The notes: a model not told the origin generated them from the sequence alone. Counted from the stretch's first letter, positions 1-9,169 are shown. The stretch is DNA of 64,000 nt from Legionella israelensis (GCF_004571175.1 NZ_CP038273.1:992001-1056000), one strand, 5' to 3'. Made by a program: numbers and translations.

Positions 1-493
1 CATCAACCATGATAAATGGGTAGTTGTCACCATCAAACCGACGCTCGTTGAAGGCTCTGACTCTTGCATCAAGACCAGAACACAGTTGACTGACGGTTGA
101 CTTTGAAAAACTAGCACCGCAAAGTTCTTCAGTAATGTTATTAACTTTTCTGGTTGATACGCCATTAACAACCATTTCCATCAGAGCCAATACAAAAGCC
201 TGCTCACTGCGTTGATAGCGCTTAAAAATATCGGTAGAAAAAGAGCCATCACGTGTCTGCGGCACTTGAAGAGTGACTGGTCCCACACGAGTGTATAGTT
301 GTCTTGGACGGTAACCGTTACGATAGCCTATACGTTCACCTGAACGTTCATGCTTGTCTGCTCCCAGACTTTCTGACACCTGTGCCTCCAATACCTGATT
401 CAATACACCTTCAACAAGCTTTGCGAGCCCATCCTGGCTTGATAAAAGTTCTGGAAGCAATTCCTTTCCAACTGTAATATTGTAATCCGTCAT
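1..493 (-). CDS. IS256-family (mutator-type) transposase, N-terminal part, cut by window edge
   Basis: Reading the minus strand from the ATG at 493 gives an open frame of 164 residues to the window edge. It starts MTDYNITVGKELLPELLS and contains the mutator-type pattern of conserved blocks around GYRNGYRPRQL, VPQTRDGSF and DIFKRYQRSEQAFVLALMEM, ending near the first catalytic Asp (PFIMVD). These are hallmarks of IS256-family DDE transposases, which are usually about 400 residues, so the C-terminal 60% lies outside the window. The 5' end of the element must lie upstream of the start codon, somewhere around 494-580. I could not fix its tip because the other end is not visible. Confidence 0.9.
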   Translation of the reverse strand, partial: MTDYNITVGKELLPELLSSQDGLAKLVEGVLNQVLEAQVSESLGADKHERSGERIGYRNGYRPRQLYTRVGPVTLQVPQTRDGSFSTDIFKRYQRSEQAFVLALMEMVVNGVSTRKVNNITEELCGASFSKSTVSQLCSGLDARVRAFNERRFDGDNYPFIMVD

Positions 494-551
494 CGCTAAT
501 CTCCTTCGATAGTTATTGTTTTTCACAACTCAATAGTACCGAATTTTAGCG

Positions 552-1151
552 ATGACTCCACTCCTAAAAAGTCAACCTGAATTTACAGCAGTTTACGGAC
601 ATAACCACCTGGTCGCCCTGAATGATCGAAAAAAATTATTACAAATTGAAAATAAAATCTATCTTTCTCAAGAAACGGTGAGCGGCCTATTGAAAAAAAA
701 TATCCATCCACATTATGAGCTGCCGCCACTAGAACAACTTAAAGGTACAGCATTAACTGGAGTGGAGAAAAAGTGCAAGGATATTGTTCAGAACAACGGC
801 AAAAACATCGATAACCCTCCGTCCATATTATATGCGCAAAATTTGATCAGTCAGGATACACGGGGGGTAATCGATTATTCCATGCAATTAACCTTTAATT
901 CCAAAGAGGAGGCACGTGCATTCAGCGATGCAATGGGATATCGCAATAAAACCAAATTATATCAGGAAGGCAATACCGTTTATATCGCTAAAGATGTGGA
1001 AGCTGATTTTCTTAACAAAGTCTCCAAACTGGAAAATACTTCTCAATACAAAAACCGCTTTCAAAAGGCCATTAACCATAAAAACCAAAATGCCGAAAAT
1101 ACCGTGCAAAACGAGGATGATAAACAGGAAGCATTCAACCACCCTAGCTAA
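552..1151 (+). CDS. hypothetical protein, possibly 5'-truncated by the adjacent IS256-type element
   Basis: A 199-residue product with no recognised domain, hydrophilic and rich in Asn, Lys and Glu, with a charged, disordered-looking C-terminus. A middle segment (LTFNSKEEARAFSDAM) resembles LRFNSPEEASQFFKKM in the protein at 59900-60559, so the two may share a small module. The ATG at 552 lies only 58 bases beyond the start codon of the divergent transposase, a distance within which an IS256-type terminal repeat would be expected. The first codons may therefore be IS DNA and the original N-terminus lost. No good ribosome binding site precedes the ATG. Composition fits a Legionella effector-type protein, but that is inference. 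Confidence 0.6.
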   Translation: MTPLLKSQPEFTAVYGHNHLVALNDRKKLLQIENKIYLSQETVSGLLKKNIHPHYELPPLEQLKGTALTGVEKKCKDIVQNNGKNIDNPPSILYAQNLISQDTRGVIDYSMQLTFNSKEEARAFSDAMGYRNKTKLYQEGNTVYIAKDVEADFLNKVSKLENTSQYKNRFQKAINHKNQNAENTVQNEDDKQEAFNHPS

Positions 1152-1234
1152 ATAACCTCAACTTGACGTATGCATTTATCCCTTGCTCCTGTCATAGGTG
1201 CTGCGTAAGATGAGTAAATTATGTTATTCTTCAC

Positions 1235-2197
1235 ATGGCCAAAACAAAGACGGATGAGTGCATGAGATTTCAGGATATTTGCTATAAATTATTAAATTCA
1301 GCCATAGAAACCACAGCCGATGCCTTAAAATATACAAGTGACACTGCCTGTTTTCTAGGAGGTCTTGGTCTGAGAGTTTCTTGGGAACTTGATGAAAAAG
1401 CCTCAATTGCTTATTTTGGCATGGAAGAAACTCTGGGTTACGTTGAAATGAAGATGGATGTTGAGCAATTTAACCTCGGTTATAATCATAGCATCCCTAT
1501 TTATCATTACGGTCAAACGGCAGGCGGTAGCTCTTATAACCTGCAGGACTATGTTGATCCGGGATTACTCAGAATTATCAGCCTGGTATGTATTACCGGC
1601 GGCACCTTTATGAGATTAGGAGGTGCTGTTCTTAAAAGATATCAACTGAGCCGAGAAGACATCAAATATTATAAAGAACATGAAGGAATAAAAATCGATG
1701 GACCATCCAAGGAAGAATATAAAAACTTAATGATTGGCTCTTTTTTTGATTCCATGTTTCAAACTTCTCTCGGCAGTCTTGTTGGCAGCATCATCGTTTA
1801 TTCAGGAGCTCTTAATCCCAATCACTGCATTACCTATCCCTCTGAAGGTGAGCATTCCGGACAAAACTCAACTTATGATGGTCCCCTTGAAAGTAAACAA
1901 TATCCGCTGTCAAAAACCTTTGAAGATAAAGAAACCGTCAACTTCCCTGGATTACCAATGCCAGTTGAAGTAAAAACCAACGTCAAAGTTGATGCTCTCG
2001 TCAATGTTAAATACGGCGCAGAATTAAGCTTTAAATCCAATGAAGAACATTCAAGCCCGTTGGAGATAGCAGGGTTAGCTCCTCTTACGCTCAGCGTCTA
2101 TCGATTGGGTACTTTTTTTAATCAAAAAGCTGATCGTCAACGTGAACAGAGACTCCTTGATGGGAAAAAGAGCGATCGCTTGATCCTGAATGTTTAA
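1235..2197 (+). CDS. hypothetical protein with one or two hydrophobic segments
   Basis: A 320-residue protein of unknown family. Residues about 105-130 (GLLRIISLVCITGGTFMRLG) and about 170-192 (FFDSMFQTSLGSLVGSIIVY) are hydrophobic enough to be membrane segments. The C-terminal half is soluble-looking, with a beta-rich stretch (VEVKTNVKVDALVNVKYGAEL) and a charged end. ATG codons at 1235 and 1262 are both possible starts; neither has a strong ribosome binding site. It is separated from the MFS gene by 234 bases. No function can be assigned. Confidence 0.6.
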   Translation: MAKTKTDECMRFQDICYKLLNSAIETTADALKYTSDTACFLGGLGLRVSWELDEKASIAYFGMEETLGYVEMKMDVEQFNLGYNHSIPIYHYGQTAGGSSYNLQDYVDPGLLRIISLVCITGGTFMRLGGAVLKRYQLSREDIKYYKEHEGIKIDGPSKEEYKNLMIGSFFDSMFQTSLGSLVGSIIVYSGALNPNHCITYPSEGEHSGQNSTYDGPLESKQYPLSKTFEDKETVNFPGLPMPVEVKTNVKVDALVNVKYGAELSFKSNEEHSSPLEIAGLAPLTLSVYRLGTFFNQKADRQREQRLLDGKKSDRLILNV

Positions 2198-2282
2198 ACT
2201 GTTCATCGCAAATATAGGAATTGCTTTTTTAACTGTATAATTCTAAATTGTAAAAAATTACCATTATAAAAAGGAATTTATT

Positions 2283-2384
2283 ATGCCCTCCCTCATCAGC
2301 ACCCTCACTGAGATTGCCGAGCTTTATGATGCTTCTAATAGTCAGGTAAAGCAGGTGTTGCAGCGGTATTTTACCAAACCATAA
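2283..2384 (+). CDS. possible small protein (33 aa)
   Basis: ATG at 2283 preceded at a normal distance by AAAAGGA, giving MPSLISTLTEIAELYDAS followed by a short basic helix ending in YFTKP. It looks helical and amphipathic. It may be a genuine small protein or the remnant of a longer gene. It lies in the gap between the hypothetical gene and the MFS transporter, and apart from it the 2198-2431 gap shows nothing obvious. Confidence 0.35.
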   Translation: MPSLISTLTEIAELYDASNSQVKQVLQRYFTKP

Positions 2385-2431
2385 AAGATTCTTTTGCATC
2401 GCCTATTTGACAGAATCAACAGGTTAATTCC

Positions 2432-3670
2432 ATGGAAAAAGAAAAAATAACCTTTAATCTGAAGCATTCCTTATTGGTATGGGGAATTGCTGATATCTAT
2501 TTCATTCTGGCAGTTATGATATCCGTTTTATTTGCCATTCTTTCACCTGATATTCAACAGCAACTTAAGCTTAACAATACTCAACTTGGATTATTGGGTA
2601 CGGCATTTTTTCTTTGTTATGGCATAGCGCAATTGTTTACCGGACATTTTTTTGATGTGTTCGGCGCAAAAATGACCTTGGGATGTTCAGCTCTTATTGC
2701 CGGCATGGGTTTATTATTGATGAGTAATAGCTACAACTTTGCCATAGCCCTAATGGCTAAAATCATTATTGGCATAGGTTTATCCACTTCTTATGTGGGA
2801 GCACTTTATCTGGCTGACAACTGGTTTCCCTCTCATCGGTTTTCTTTAATGTCAGGGATTACTCAAATGTCTTCAAACTTATTAACCGCACTACTGGTGG
2901 TAATTATGGCATTGAGTGGAGTGTTTATGAGTTTTCGGCCAATGATGATCTATCTTGCTTTCATTATATTTGCCAATGCCTTGCTTATATTTATCTTTGT
3001 GCACAATCCTCAGGTTTATGCTGGTGGCACACCTTCTGAAAGAGACAGTTTTTTGTTTAATATGAGTAAACTGTTCAAAATCAAACAATATTGTTTAGGA
3101 ATCCTGTATTTCAGTACAAGCTTTGGTGTTTTATTGTCACTGGCCGATCTATGGAATATCCCCACTCAAATCACCTATCGACATAGCCTGGAAACTTCTG
3201 CTGTTATGAACGCTATGTTTCCTCTGGGAGGAGGAATAGGCGCACTGATTTCAGGCTGGGTGGCTAACAGGATAAAAAAGCCTGTCAAAGTAGCCAAAAG
3301 TTTCATCAGCGGCATGGTTCTGGTACTGGCTATTTTGCTCTACGGACCTGATTTTTCAACTTGCGTTGCTTTCTTTCTTTTATTCCTGTTAGGCTTTCTG
3401 TTTGGTGGAGCTGTATTGGCTTTTCCTATTGTAAGTCAATACATTTCCAAGCACTTAAAAGGAATGGCGTTTGGTTTAATGGCCATGATGGCCTATATAA
3501 TGAGCGCCTTATTACAATATGGTGTAGGCGCTATTTTAAGCCATACCCAGATTACAAAAACGGTGCATAGTATTAATGATTATCAATTAGCACTGACGCC
3601 TCTTTTTATCGTGTTGCTGATAGGGTGGTTTGGCAGTTTATGGTTAAAGGATAAACATCAGGAGATTTAA
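2432..3670 (+). CDS. MFS transporter, 12 transmembrane segments
   Basis: A 412-residue polytopic inner-membrane protein with about 12 hydrophobic segments and a central loop near residues 195-210. The MFS signature between helices 2 and 3 is seen as GHFFDVFGAKM. Length and topology fit the major facilitator superfamily. The layout resembles the Legionella Pht family of phagosomal nutrient transporters, but the match is loose and I do not assign it there. The stop codon is immediately followed by the ATG of the deaminase gene, so the two are co-transcribed and probably translationally coupled. A substrate connected with nucleosides or bases is therefore a reasonable inference. Confidence 0.85.
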   Translation: MEKEKITFNLKHSLLVWGIADIYFILAVMISVLFAILSPDIQQQLKLNNTQLGLLGTAFFLCYGIAQLFTGHFFDVFGAKMTLGCSALIAGMGLLLMSNSYNFAIALMAKIIIGIGLSTSYVGALYLADNWFPSHRFSLMSGITQMSSNLLTALLVVIMALSGVFMSFRPMMIYLAFIIFANALLIFIFVHNPQVYAGGTPSERDSFLFNMSKLFKIKQYCLGILYFSTSFGVLLSLADLWNIPTQITYRHSLETSAVMNAMFPLGGGIGALISGWVANRIKKPVKVAKSFISGMVLVLAILLYGPDFSTCVAFFLLFLLGFLFGGAVLAFPIVSQYISKHLKGMAFGLMAMMAYIMSALLQYGVGAILSHTQITKTVHSINDYQLALTPLFIVLLIGWFGSLWLKDKHQEI

Positions 3671-4270
3671 ATGAATCATCAGCCAGAAACCATTATTGAA
3701 CGATTACTGGAAGTTACCCGCGAAAACATCGTTCCTTTAACCCAAGCAGGAGTAAGACAGGGAAACAAGTTATTTGGTGCGGCCATTCTTAAAAAAGAGG
3801 ATTTATCCTTAGTTATTGCCGGCACGAACAATGAAATGGAAAATCCTCTATGGCATGGGGAAGTACATACCATTAAAAAATTATATGAAATGCCTGCTAG
3901 CAAACGTCCTGCGCCGAAGGATTGTCTTTTTTTTGCCACCCATGAGCCTTGTCCACTTTGTTTATCAGCGATCACTTGGGGAGGTTATGATAATTTTTAC
4001 TATTTATTCAGCTATGTTGAATCCCGGGATGCCTTCAATATTCCACATGATTTAAATATTCTGAAAGAAGTATTTAAGTGCAATAACGGCGATTATTCGC
4101 ATGACAATTATTATTGGCAAAGTCACAGTTTAAGAGATTTAATCAATAAATGTGCTAAGCCCCTAAGAGATCATTTCCAACAACAAGTGGATAAACTGCA
4201 AAAAATCTATGATGAAATGTCAGAAATCTATCAACGGTCCAAATCAAGCAATGAGATCCCTTTAGGATAA
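3671..4270 (+). CDS. cytidine/deoxycytidylate deaminase-superfamily protein
   Basis: A 199-residue protein with the zinc-dependent deaminase motif: HGE (zinc ligand His and proton-shuttling Glu) followed about 40 residues later by EPCPLC (two Cys zinc ligands). The fold is the CDA/guanine deaminase/TadA superfamily. The substrate cannot be read from sequence. The C-terminal 70 residues form a helical extension not typical of the small CDA enzymes. The ATG abuts the MFS stop codon, with GGAGATTTA serving as ribosome binding site inside the upstream gene. The pairing suggests uptake and deamination of a nucleoside, nucleobase or related amine. Confidence 0.8.
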   Translation: MNHQPETIIERLLEVTRENIVPLTQAGVRQGNKLFGAAILKKEDLSLVIAGTNNEMENPLWHGEVHTIKKLYEMPASKRPAPKDCLFFATHEPCPLCLSAITWGGYDNFYYLFSYVESRDAFNIPHDLNILKEVFKCNNGDYSHDNYYWQSHSLRDLINKCAKPLRDHFQQQVDKLQKIYDEMSEIYQRSKSSNEIPLG

Positions 4271-4337
4271 GTGAGTTTCATTTTAAAAATATCATCGCAA
4301 CTGACCAGTGATACGAGTCTAATTTTCTTATTATATA

Positions 4338-4407
4338 ACTCATGTTAGGCAGCACAGTATTTTTTAGAAAATTTGGACGCAAAAAGACGAAGCAGCGTAA
4401 CATGAGT
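4338..4407. repeat. 70-bp MITE-like element (short form) with IS4-type ends
   Basis: Bounded by ACTCATGTTAGGCAGC and the inverted GCAGCGTAACATGAGT. It matches both flanks of the 144-bp elements at 25663-25806 and 52007-52150 but lacks their central hairpin, so it is an internal deletion form. No perfect 5-bp target duplication is visible here (ATATA on the left, TATTT on the right). The right tip overlaps the stop codon of the SET/ankyrin gene. Confidence 0.8.
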
Positions 4408-5939
4408 TATTTAATCGAGATGAATTTTTCAGCTCCTTCAGGCAGCACAGTCTGTAATTTTTCCCTGTCCTTCTGGTTCTCTAAGGTTTCAAAAGCGCCA
4501 AAAAAAACAGTTTTATTAAAAGTGCGTTCAGGATTCGTTCGTTTAAAACTATCTTTAAAATAATCAGGATAAGCTTGCATTAAAATATCTAAGTGTGAAA
4601 ATTTTTTTTCACTGATACAAGTGACCACCACATCCTGCTCAAAAGAATTAATATAGGAAAACAAATTCCTAAAATTCTCAGGTTGTGAGACCTTTAATTG
4701 ATCTATCACCTTTTTGAAATCTTCTTTTCTCAGTACAGCAATAGCTTTATGTAAAAAGGTATTGTCTTCACGATCATGAACACTGCAATCGGCATGTCTG
4801 GCAATAAGATTTTTCATAATGGCGACATAATCATTTCGGTATTTTATTGACGATGCCATTTGATATCCTTGCAATGCGAAGAACAAGGCACAATGTCCGC
4901 TATGATTTTGCTGCCTGTCTATGCGAGCGCCTTTATCCATAAGCCAGTTTACGTTATCGACCTGTCCTAAGTAGGCAGCTAACATAAGAGGAGTAAAAGT
5001 GTCGCTATCTGAAAATTCTAAGGGGTGCCCTTTTGAGTCTATCATAAAGGCAGGCAGATTCACTTCTGGAGGACTGAATTCGTTCTCATGTTCAGATAAC
5101 AGTTGGTGATTTAAAATGGTTGTTATTATTCCGCTTTCAAGCAACATGGTTTCAACAGGTAATCCTATAGGTGAAAGATCCATCCTTAATGTCCCGAGCT
5201 TATAGATCGCCGTATACTGCCCTACAAATTCTTTCGCGCTCAGATGAGTATCTTCCGGATTTAAAAATACAAAATCCTTTGAAGCCCTCTCATCATAAAC
5301 ATTGTAATCGACCAGCAGTTGCTCTCCGGCTTGAATATCTTTACTTGCCACTACCTTTACCACGGGTTTGTTATGGAGTCGTCCATTCACAAACATCATA
5401 TTGGCCTGGCTGTCAGAAAAATTAATGTACCGGGTAAAATTACCTTGAGATTGAGCATCAATAATTTTTTTACCTAAGTTCATTGCATAACTATTATCGG
5501 CTGTTGCATGCTTTTGTAAAAAATCCTCAAACTCTTTTTTTGAGTCAAATTGCACACCCGTGTATTCACCAATACAAGTGCCCTCTGGGATATCTTTATC
5601 AGCAATCAATCCTCTGCCATTGAACGATTTAAGTAAGTTGATAACTCGCACAGAAATCAAATCAGGCTTATCTAATTCAGAAGGAATGTAGTCATGCGAA
5701 CGCATATTATCTATCCTTAATTTTTTTATAAGCTTTTGATGAGATTGTTTTTTCTTTTTAGTCTCACTAGGTTTAGAAGATGATGAACGGTTGACTAATT
5801 TGGACGATGGCGTAAAAAAGTGGCTGGAATTATTGGTTTTACTAAGTTTAGTATTGACAATAAAATCGTCATAAGCAGGAGGTAAAGTACGTTTTCGTTT
5901 TGGTCTTTTATTCTCGGTTAATTCAATTTTTTCTTCCAT
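4407..5939 (-). CDS. legAS4: SET-domain lysine methyltransferase with ankyrin repeats, LegAS4/RomA-like effector
   Basis: A 510-residue protein, close to the length of L. pneumophila LegAS4/RomA. Residues 10-75 are basic and Ser/Lys-rich with a nuclear-localisation-like KRPKRKR. A SET domain follows (about 95-225), with the RGLIADKDIPEGTCIGEYTG block, a RYINFS motif where canonical SET proteins have RxxNHS, and the GEQLLVDYN block that closes the active site. Ankyrin-type repeats occupy about 325-415 (TPLMLAAYLGQVDNVNWLM). LegAS4/RomA is a Dot/Icm effector that methylates host histone H3 and acts in the nucleus; the same role here is inference. The stop codon is formed at the tip of a MITE, so the C-terminus may have been shortened. 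A GTG directly precedes the ATG chosen. Confidence 0.85.
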   Translation of the reverse strand: MEEKIELTENKRPKRKRTLPPAYDDFIVNTKLSKTNNSSHFFTPSSKLVNRSSSSKPSETKKKKQSHQKLIKKLRIDNMRSHDYIPSELDKPDLISVRVINLLKSFNGRGLIADKDIPEGTCIGEYTGVQFDSKKEFEDFLQKHATADNSYAMNLGKKIIDAQSQGNFTRYINFSDSQANMMFVNGRLHNKPVVKVVASKDIQAGEQLLVDYNVYDERASKDFVFLNPEDTHLSAKEFVGQYTAIYKLGTLRMDLSPIGLPVETMLLESGIITTILNHQLLSEHENEFSPPEVNLPAFMIDSKGHPLEFSDSDTFTPLMLAAYLGQVDNVNWLMDKGARIDRQQNHSGHCALFFALQGYQMASSIKYRNDYVAIMKNLIARHADCSVHDREDNTFLHKAIAVLRKEDFKKVIDQLKVSQPENFRNLFSYINSFEQDVVVTCISEKKFSHLDILMQAYPDYFKDSFKRTNPERTFNKTVFFGAFETLENQKDREKLQTVLPEGAEKFISIK

Positions 5940-6175
5940 CACTCTTCTCTCTGCAAATAAATGGCCATATTTTACTCGATAAACCTTAAGAAAAGATTAT
6001 TAACGAACAATTTGTTTTTTATTTGAATTTAATGGAAACATTAATTACAAAAAATGCAATAAAAATGGCTCTTTTTATAGTGTTTAATTGCTTTTTATTA
6101 ATTAAAGTGATAAATTATTAAACAGCTAAATACCCAGATCAAACGTTCATTGAATAACAAGAAGACCAGAATTTC

Positions 6176-7219
6176 ATGTTTACCGTAGATAAAATCCCTG
6201 AAAAAGCCAGCAAAGCAAAGATAGAAGAAAAAACAGCGAAATTAAGCCAACTGAGTATTTTTAAACATTCCACTTTTTCTTCATTAGATTATCTTGGCGG
6301 ATGCACCAATCATGCTCTACTTGCACACAGAAAGACAGAAAAGCCAGTGGTGATAAGACTTCCTGGTTCACAATCGGAGTTAATCGTGGATAGAAAAGCA
6401 GAAAAATATAATTCCGCGATTGTCGCCAGTCTTGGTCTTTGTGCCCATACTTTAGAGTCTTATGAGTCCGGAGCATTACATGGTTTTAAGGTCGAGGATT
6501 TTATCAATGGACAATCTTTAAATGTTGAAACCTTTCGCAAGTACACTAAACCCGCCCTTGCTGCATTAAAAAAAATTCACGATTGTAAGCAAATTTTTTT
6601 AACCGAATACAGCCTTTTTGAACGAATCATTTTAATGTGCGAAACACTGATAGCAAATGGCGTCAATTATCTGCCCTACAATAGACGTAGGGAAACGGTT
6701 TCTCTAAGCGCGATTATAGAACATGTCAAAGACCTGGAAGAAACAGCTACTCAACTTTTTCCCGAAGTAGAAAAAGTGCCTTGTCATAACGACATCTCCC
6801 CTTTTAATTTTATCGTGGTAAAAAACACAACAGAAAGCGCAGAAGAGATCAAAATTCTGGACTGGGAGTATTCCGGTATGAATGATAGAATGATTGATTT
6901 GGCTTATATTGCAAGCGAAAACGGTTATGTATCACGAGCCGAAATAGAAGAGTTTTTGCAACTGTATTTTGAATCAGAAGTTGTCAAACCAGAAGATGTC
7001 GATAAAGTTTTGTTCTATGTCCCCCTTATCGATCTGAAAGTTGCCGTATGGTCTTTACTACAGGTACATATGCGTAATGAGTCGAAGGTCATAGATTCAC
7101 TCAAAAATATAACGGGCACTGATCGTTTTCATCAATTTAAAGAACGAATTCAATCCAAAGACTACCAGTCCGTGATTGAAAAAAGTGAAACAGCTTGTCA
7201 TCGAATGGGTAATGGTTAG
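6176..7219 (+). CDS. choline kinase/aminoglycoside phosphotransferase-family protein
   Basis: A 347-residue protein with the APH/choline kinase fold. A Gly-rich N-lobe (YLGGCTNHALLA, then VVIRLPG) resembles LicA-type choline kinases. The catalytic loop is HNDISPFNF (Asp base and Asn metal ligand), and the DFG-equivalent is ILDWEYSGMNDRMIDLAYIA. The motif set fits phosphorylation of a small hydroxyl-bearing substrate such as choline or ethanolamine in the cytoplasm. Choline is used by Legionella for phosphatidylcholine synthesis, but the substrate here is not proven. The gene stands alone between oppositely oriented genes. Confidence 0.75.
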   Translation: MFTVDKIPEKASKAKIEEKTAKLSQLSIFKHSTFSSLDYLGGCTNHALLAHRKTEKPVVIRLPGSQSELIVDRKAEKYNSAIVASLGLCAHTLESYESGALHGFKVEDFINGQSLNVETFRKYTKPALAALKKIHDCKQIFLTEYSLFERIILMCETLIANGVNYLPYNRRRETVSLSAIIEHVKDLEETATQLFPEVEKVPCHNDISPFNFIVVKNTTESAEEIKILDWEYSGMNDRMIDLAYIASENGYVSRAEIEEFLQLYFESEVVKPEDVDKVLFYVPLIDLKVAVWSLLQVHMRNESKVIDSLKNITGTDRFHQFKERIQSKDYQSVIEKSETACHRMGNG

Positions 7220-7250
7220 GAAGAACGATTTTTTAATCGATTAAAGAACA

Positions 7251-7652
7251 TCACTGACTCGCCACAGAAAAGATGGTATCGATAGCGACCGGTTTATTGC
7301 GTTGATTGTCCACGCAAACCACTGTATTTATTCCTTTGCATGCAGGCGTATCATTATCCACAAAAAGAGTCTGATGAAAAATTAATCTTAATTTACCTCG
7401 CTGCTCGACCTCAGAAACGATATGGAAAGATTGAAAGGCTTTTAATGGTTTTATGAACTGAATTTCAGCCCGTGCTAAAATCAAATTAAACCCTTTATGA
7501 CTTAATTCAACCCAATTAATACCACATGCCATCAATTGTAAAGTTCGGGCATTATCAAAATACGATAGATACTGGGCATTATTAACAATGCCCTGAGCAT
7601 CCACTTCATAAGCACGGACCTGACTGCTCCAGGTAAAAATTTTCAAATTCAT
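7251..7652 (-). CDS. acyl-CoA thioesterase, 4-hydroxybenzoyl-CoA thioesterase (hot-dog) family
   Basis: A 133-residue protein of typical YbgC/FadM size. The hot-dog active-site segment is YEVDAQGIVNNAQYLSYF, with the Asp that activates water, followed by the central-helix block (ARTLQLMACGI) and a beta strand with RAEIQFIKPL. It probably hydrolyses medium or long acyl-CoA thioesters in the cytoplasm. Convergent with the kinase-like gene upstream. Confidence 0.85.
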   Translation of the reverse strand: MNLKIFTWSSQVRAYEVDAQGIVNNAQYLSYFDNARTLQLMACGINWVELSHKGFNLILARAEIQFIKPLKAFQSFHIVSEVEQRGKLRLIFHQTLFVDNDTPACKGINTVVCVDNQRNKPVAIDTIFSVASQ

Positions 7653-7712
7653 AATAAATTTATACTATAGTTTTAATGTTCATGAAGCTAACTGAGGATC
7701 TGACGATATCTT

Positions 7713-7794
7713 CAGGACTTACGAAAATGCCGAGGTCAAGTCATGTTTCAATGAGAAGTTGATTGAATTGAAAGCCTTTTATTCGTAAGTCCTG
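7713..7794. repeat. 82-bp inverted-repeat element (MITE-like)
   Basis: Perfect 13-base terminal inverted repeats: CAGGACTTACGAA at 7713-7725 and its complement at 7782-7794. There is no coding capacity between them and no clear target duplication. Similar tips (GGACTTACG) are common at the ends of IS elements, so this is probably a non-autonomous remnant. It lies upstream of the thiolase gene. Confidence 0.55.
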
Positions 7795-7891
7795 ATTTTA
7801 ACAAACTGTGAAAATAAGGAAACAGAAAATTCATACTGAATCTGATGTTCAAATCTAAATAACTCATGAGTAAATAAAAAGGATTTTATCT

Positions 7892-9169
7892 ATGAAAACC
7901 AGACAGGCTTATATCGCAGGAAGTGCGAGGATTCCTTTTGTTAAATCAAGAACCAGCTATATCGATATTTCCCTTCAAAAACTGATGACTGCCGCTCTTC
8001 AAGGACTGGTGGATAACATGCATCTGGATGGACAGATTCTTGGTGATGTGGCGTTAGGTGCAATCATCAATCGTTCCAGCAACTGGAATTTAGCAAGAGA
8101 ATGTGTTCTTGACACCACGCTTGATCCACATACCCCAGCTTATAATGTTCAGCGTGCTTGCGGGACAAGCCTTGAAACAGCATGGCAAATTGCACTGAAA
8201 ATTGCTAATTATCAAATCGAAAATGGCATCGCCGGAGGTTGCGACAGCAACAGTGACTTACCAATCATGATCAGCCCTTCCCTGACCAATAAGCTTTTGG
8301 ATTTACGCAAGGAAAAAAGCTTTTTCTCAAAACTGAAAATCTTAGCCTCCTTAAGACCGTCTGATTTCAAACTGATTTATCCGGATGTTGTTGAACCACG
8401 TACGGGCTTATCCATGGGACAGCATTGTGAAAAAATGGTTCAGGAATGGGAGATTAGCAGAGAAGCACAGGATAAACTCGCCCTCAAAAGTCATGAATAC
8501 GGTGTCGCGGCCTATGACGAAGGATTTTATGATGAACTAGTACTTGAATTTAAAGGTGTGAAACGTGATGGCACTCTTCGCAAAAATACCTCTCTGGAAA
8601 AATTATCCCGATTAAAACCGGCGTTTGATATCACTGATAGAGGTACGCTGACAGCAGGCAACAGCAGCCCGCTGACCGATGGCGCTGCTGCTGTCTTTCT
8701 TACCAGTGAAGAGTATGCTCATCGTCATCATTGTCCTTTGCTCGCCAGGTTTGTTGATGCCGAAGTAGCTGCTGTTGATTTTGTACATGGAGAAGGCCTT
8801 CTTATGGCCCCAACCATTGCTGTGAGCAATCTTCTTAAAAGAAATCATTTATCACTTCAGGATTTTGATTTTTATGAAATACATGAAGCATTTGCAGGTC
8901 AGGTTCTTTGCACTTTAAAAGCCTGGGAATCAGACGATTACTGTAAAAAAGTGCTGAAGCGTGAGTCTCCTTTAGGTTCTATTGATTCAGCCAAAATAAA
9001 TATAAAAGGCGGAAGCGTTGCTCTGGGTCATCCGTACGCAGCAACCGGGGCAAGAATCCTGGGTACCATGGCAAAAATACTGCATGAAAATAAATCCGAC
9101 CGTGGTCTTATTTCAATTTGTACCGCTGGTGGAATGGGGGTTGCAGCCATATTGGAAGCGGTTTCGTAA
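7892..9169 (+). CDS. thiolase (acetyl-CoA acetyl/acyltransferase), FadI-like
   Basis: A 425-residue thiolase. The acyl-accepting Cys lies in NVQRACGTSLE, the first catalytic His region is HEAFAGQVL, the second is GGSVALGHPYAATGARI, and the second active-site Cys is in CTAGGMGVAA. The length, and the insert around residues 125-165, suit the FadI/trifunctional type rather than the 390-residue AtoB/PhaA type. It would cleave 3-ketoacyl-CoA in beta-oxidation or condense acetyl-CoA. AAAAAGGA precedes the ATG at normal spacing. No FadJ-like partner lies beside it in this window. Confidence 0.9.
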   Translation: MKTRQAYIAGSARIPFVKSRTSYIDISLQKLMTAALQGLVDNMHLDGQILGDVALGAIINRSSNWNLARECVLDTTLDPHTPAYNVQRACGTSLETAWQIALKIANYQIENGIAGGCDSNSDLPIMISPSLTNKLLDLRKEKSFFSKLKILASLRPSDFKLIYPDVVEPRTGLSMGQHCEKMVQEWEISREAQDKLALKSHEYGVAAYDEGFYDELVLEFKGVKRDGTLRKNTSLEKLSRLKPAFDITDRGTLTAGNSSPLTDGAAAVFLTSEEYAHRHHCPLLARFVDAEVAAVDFVHGEGLLMAPTIAVSNLLKRNHLSLQDFDFYEIHEAFAGQVLCTLKAWESDDYCKKVLKRESPLGSIDSAKINIKGGSVALGHPYAATGARILGTMAKILHENKSDRGLISICTAGGMGVAAILEAVS

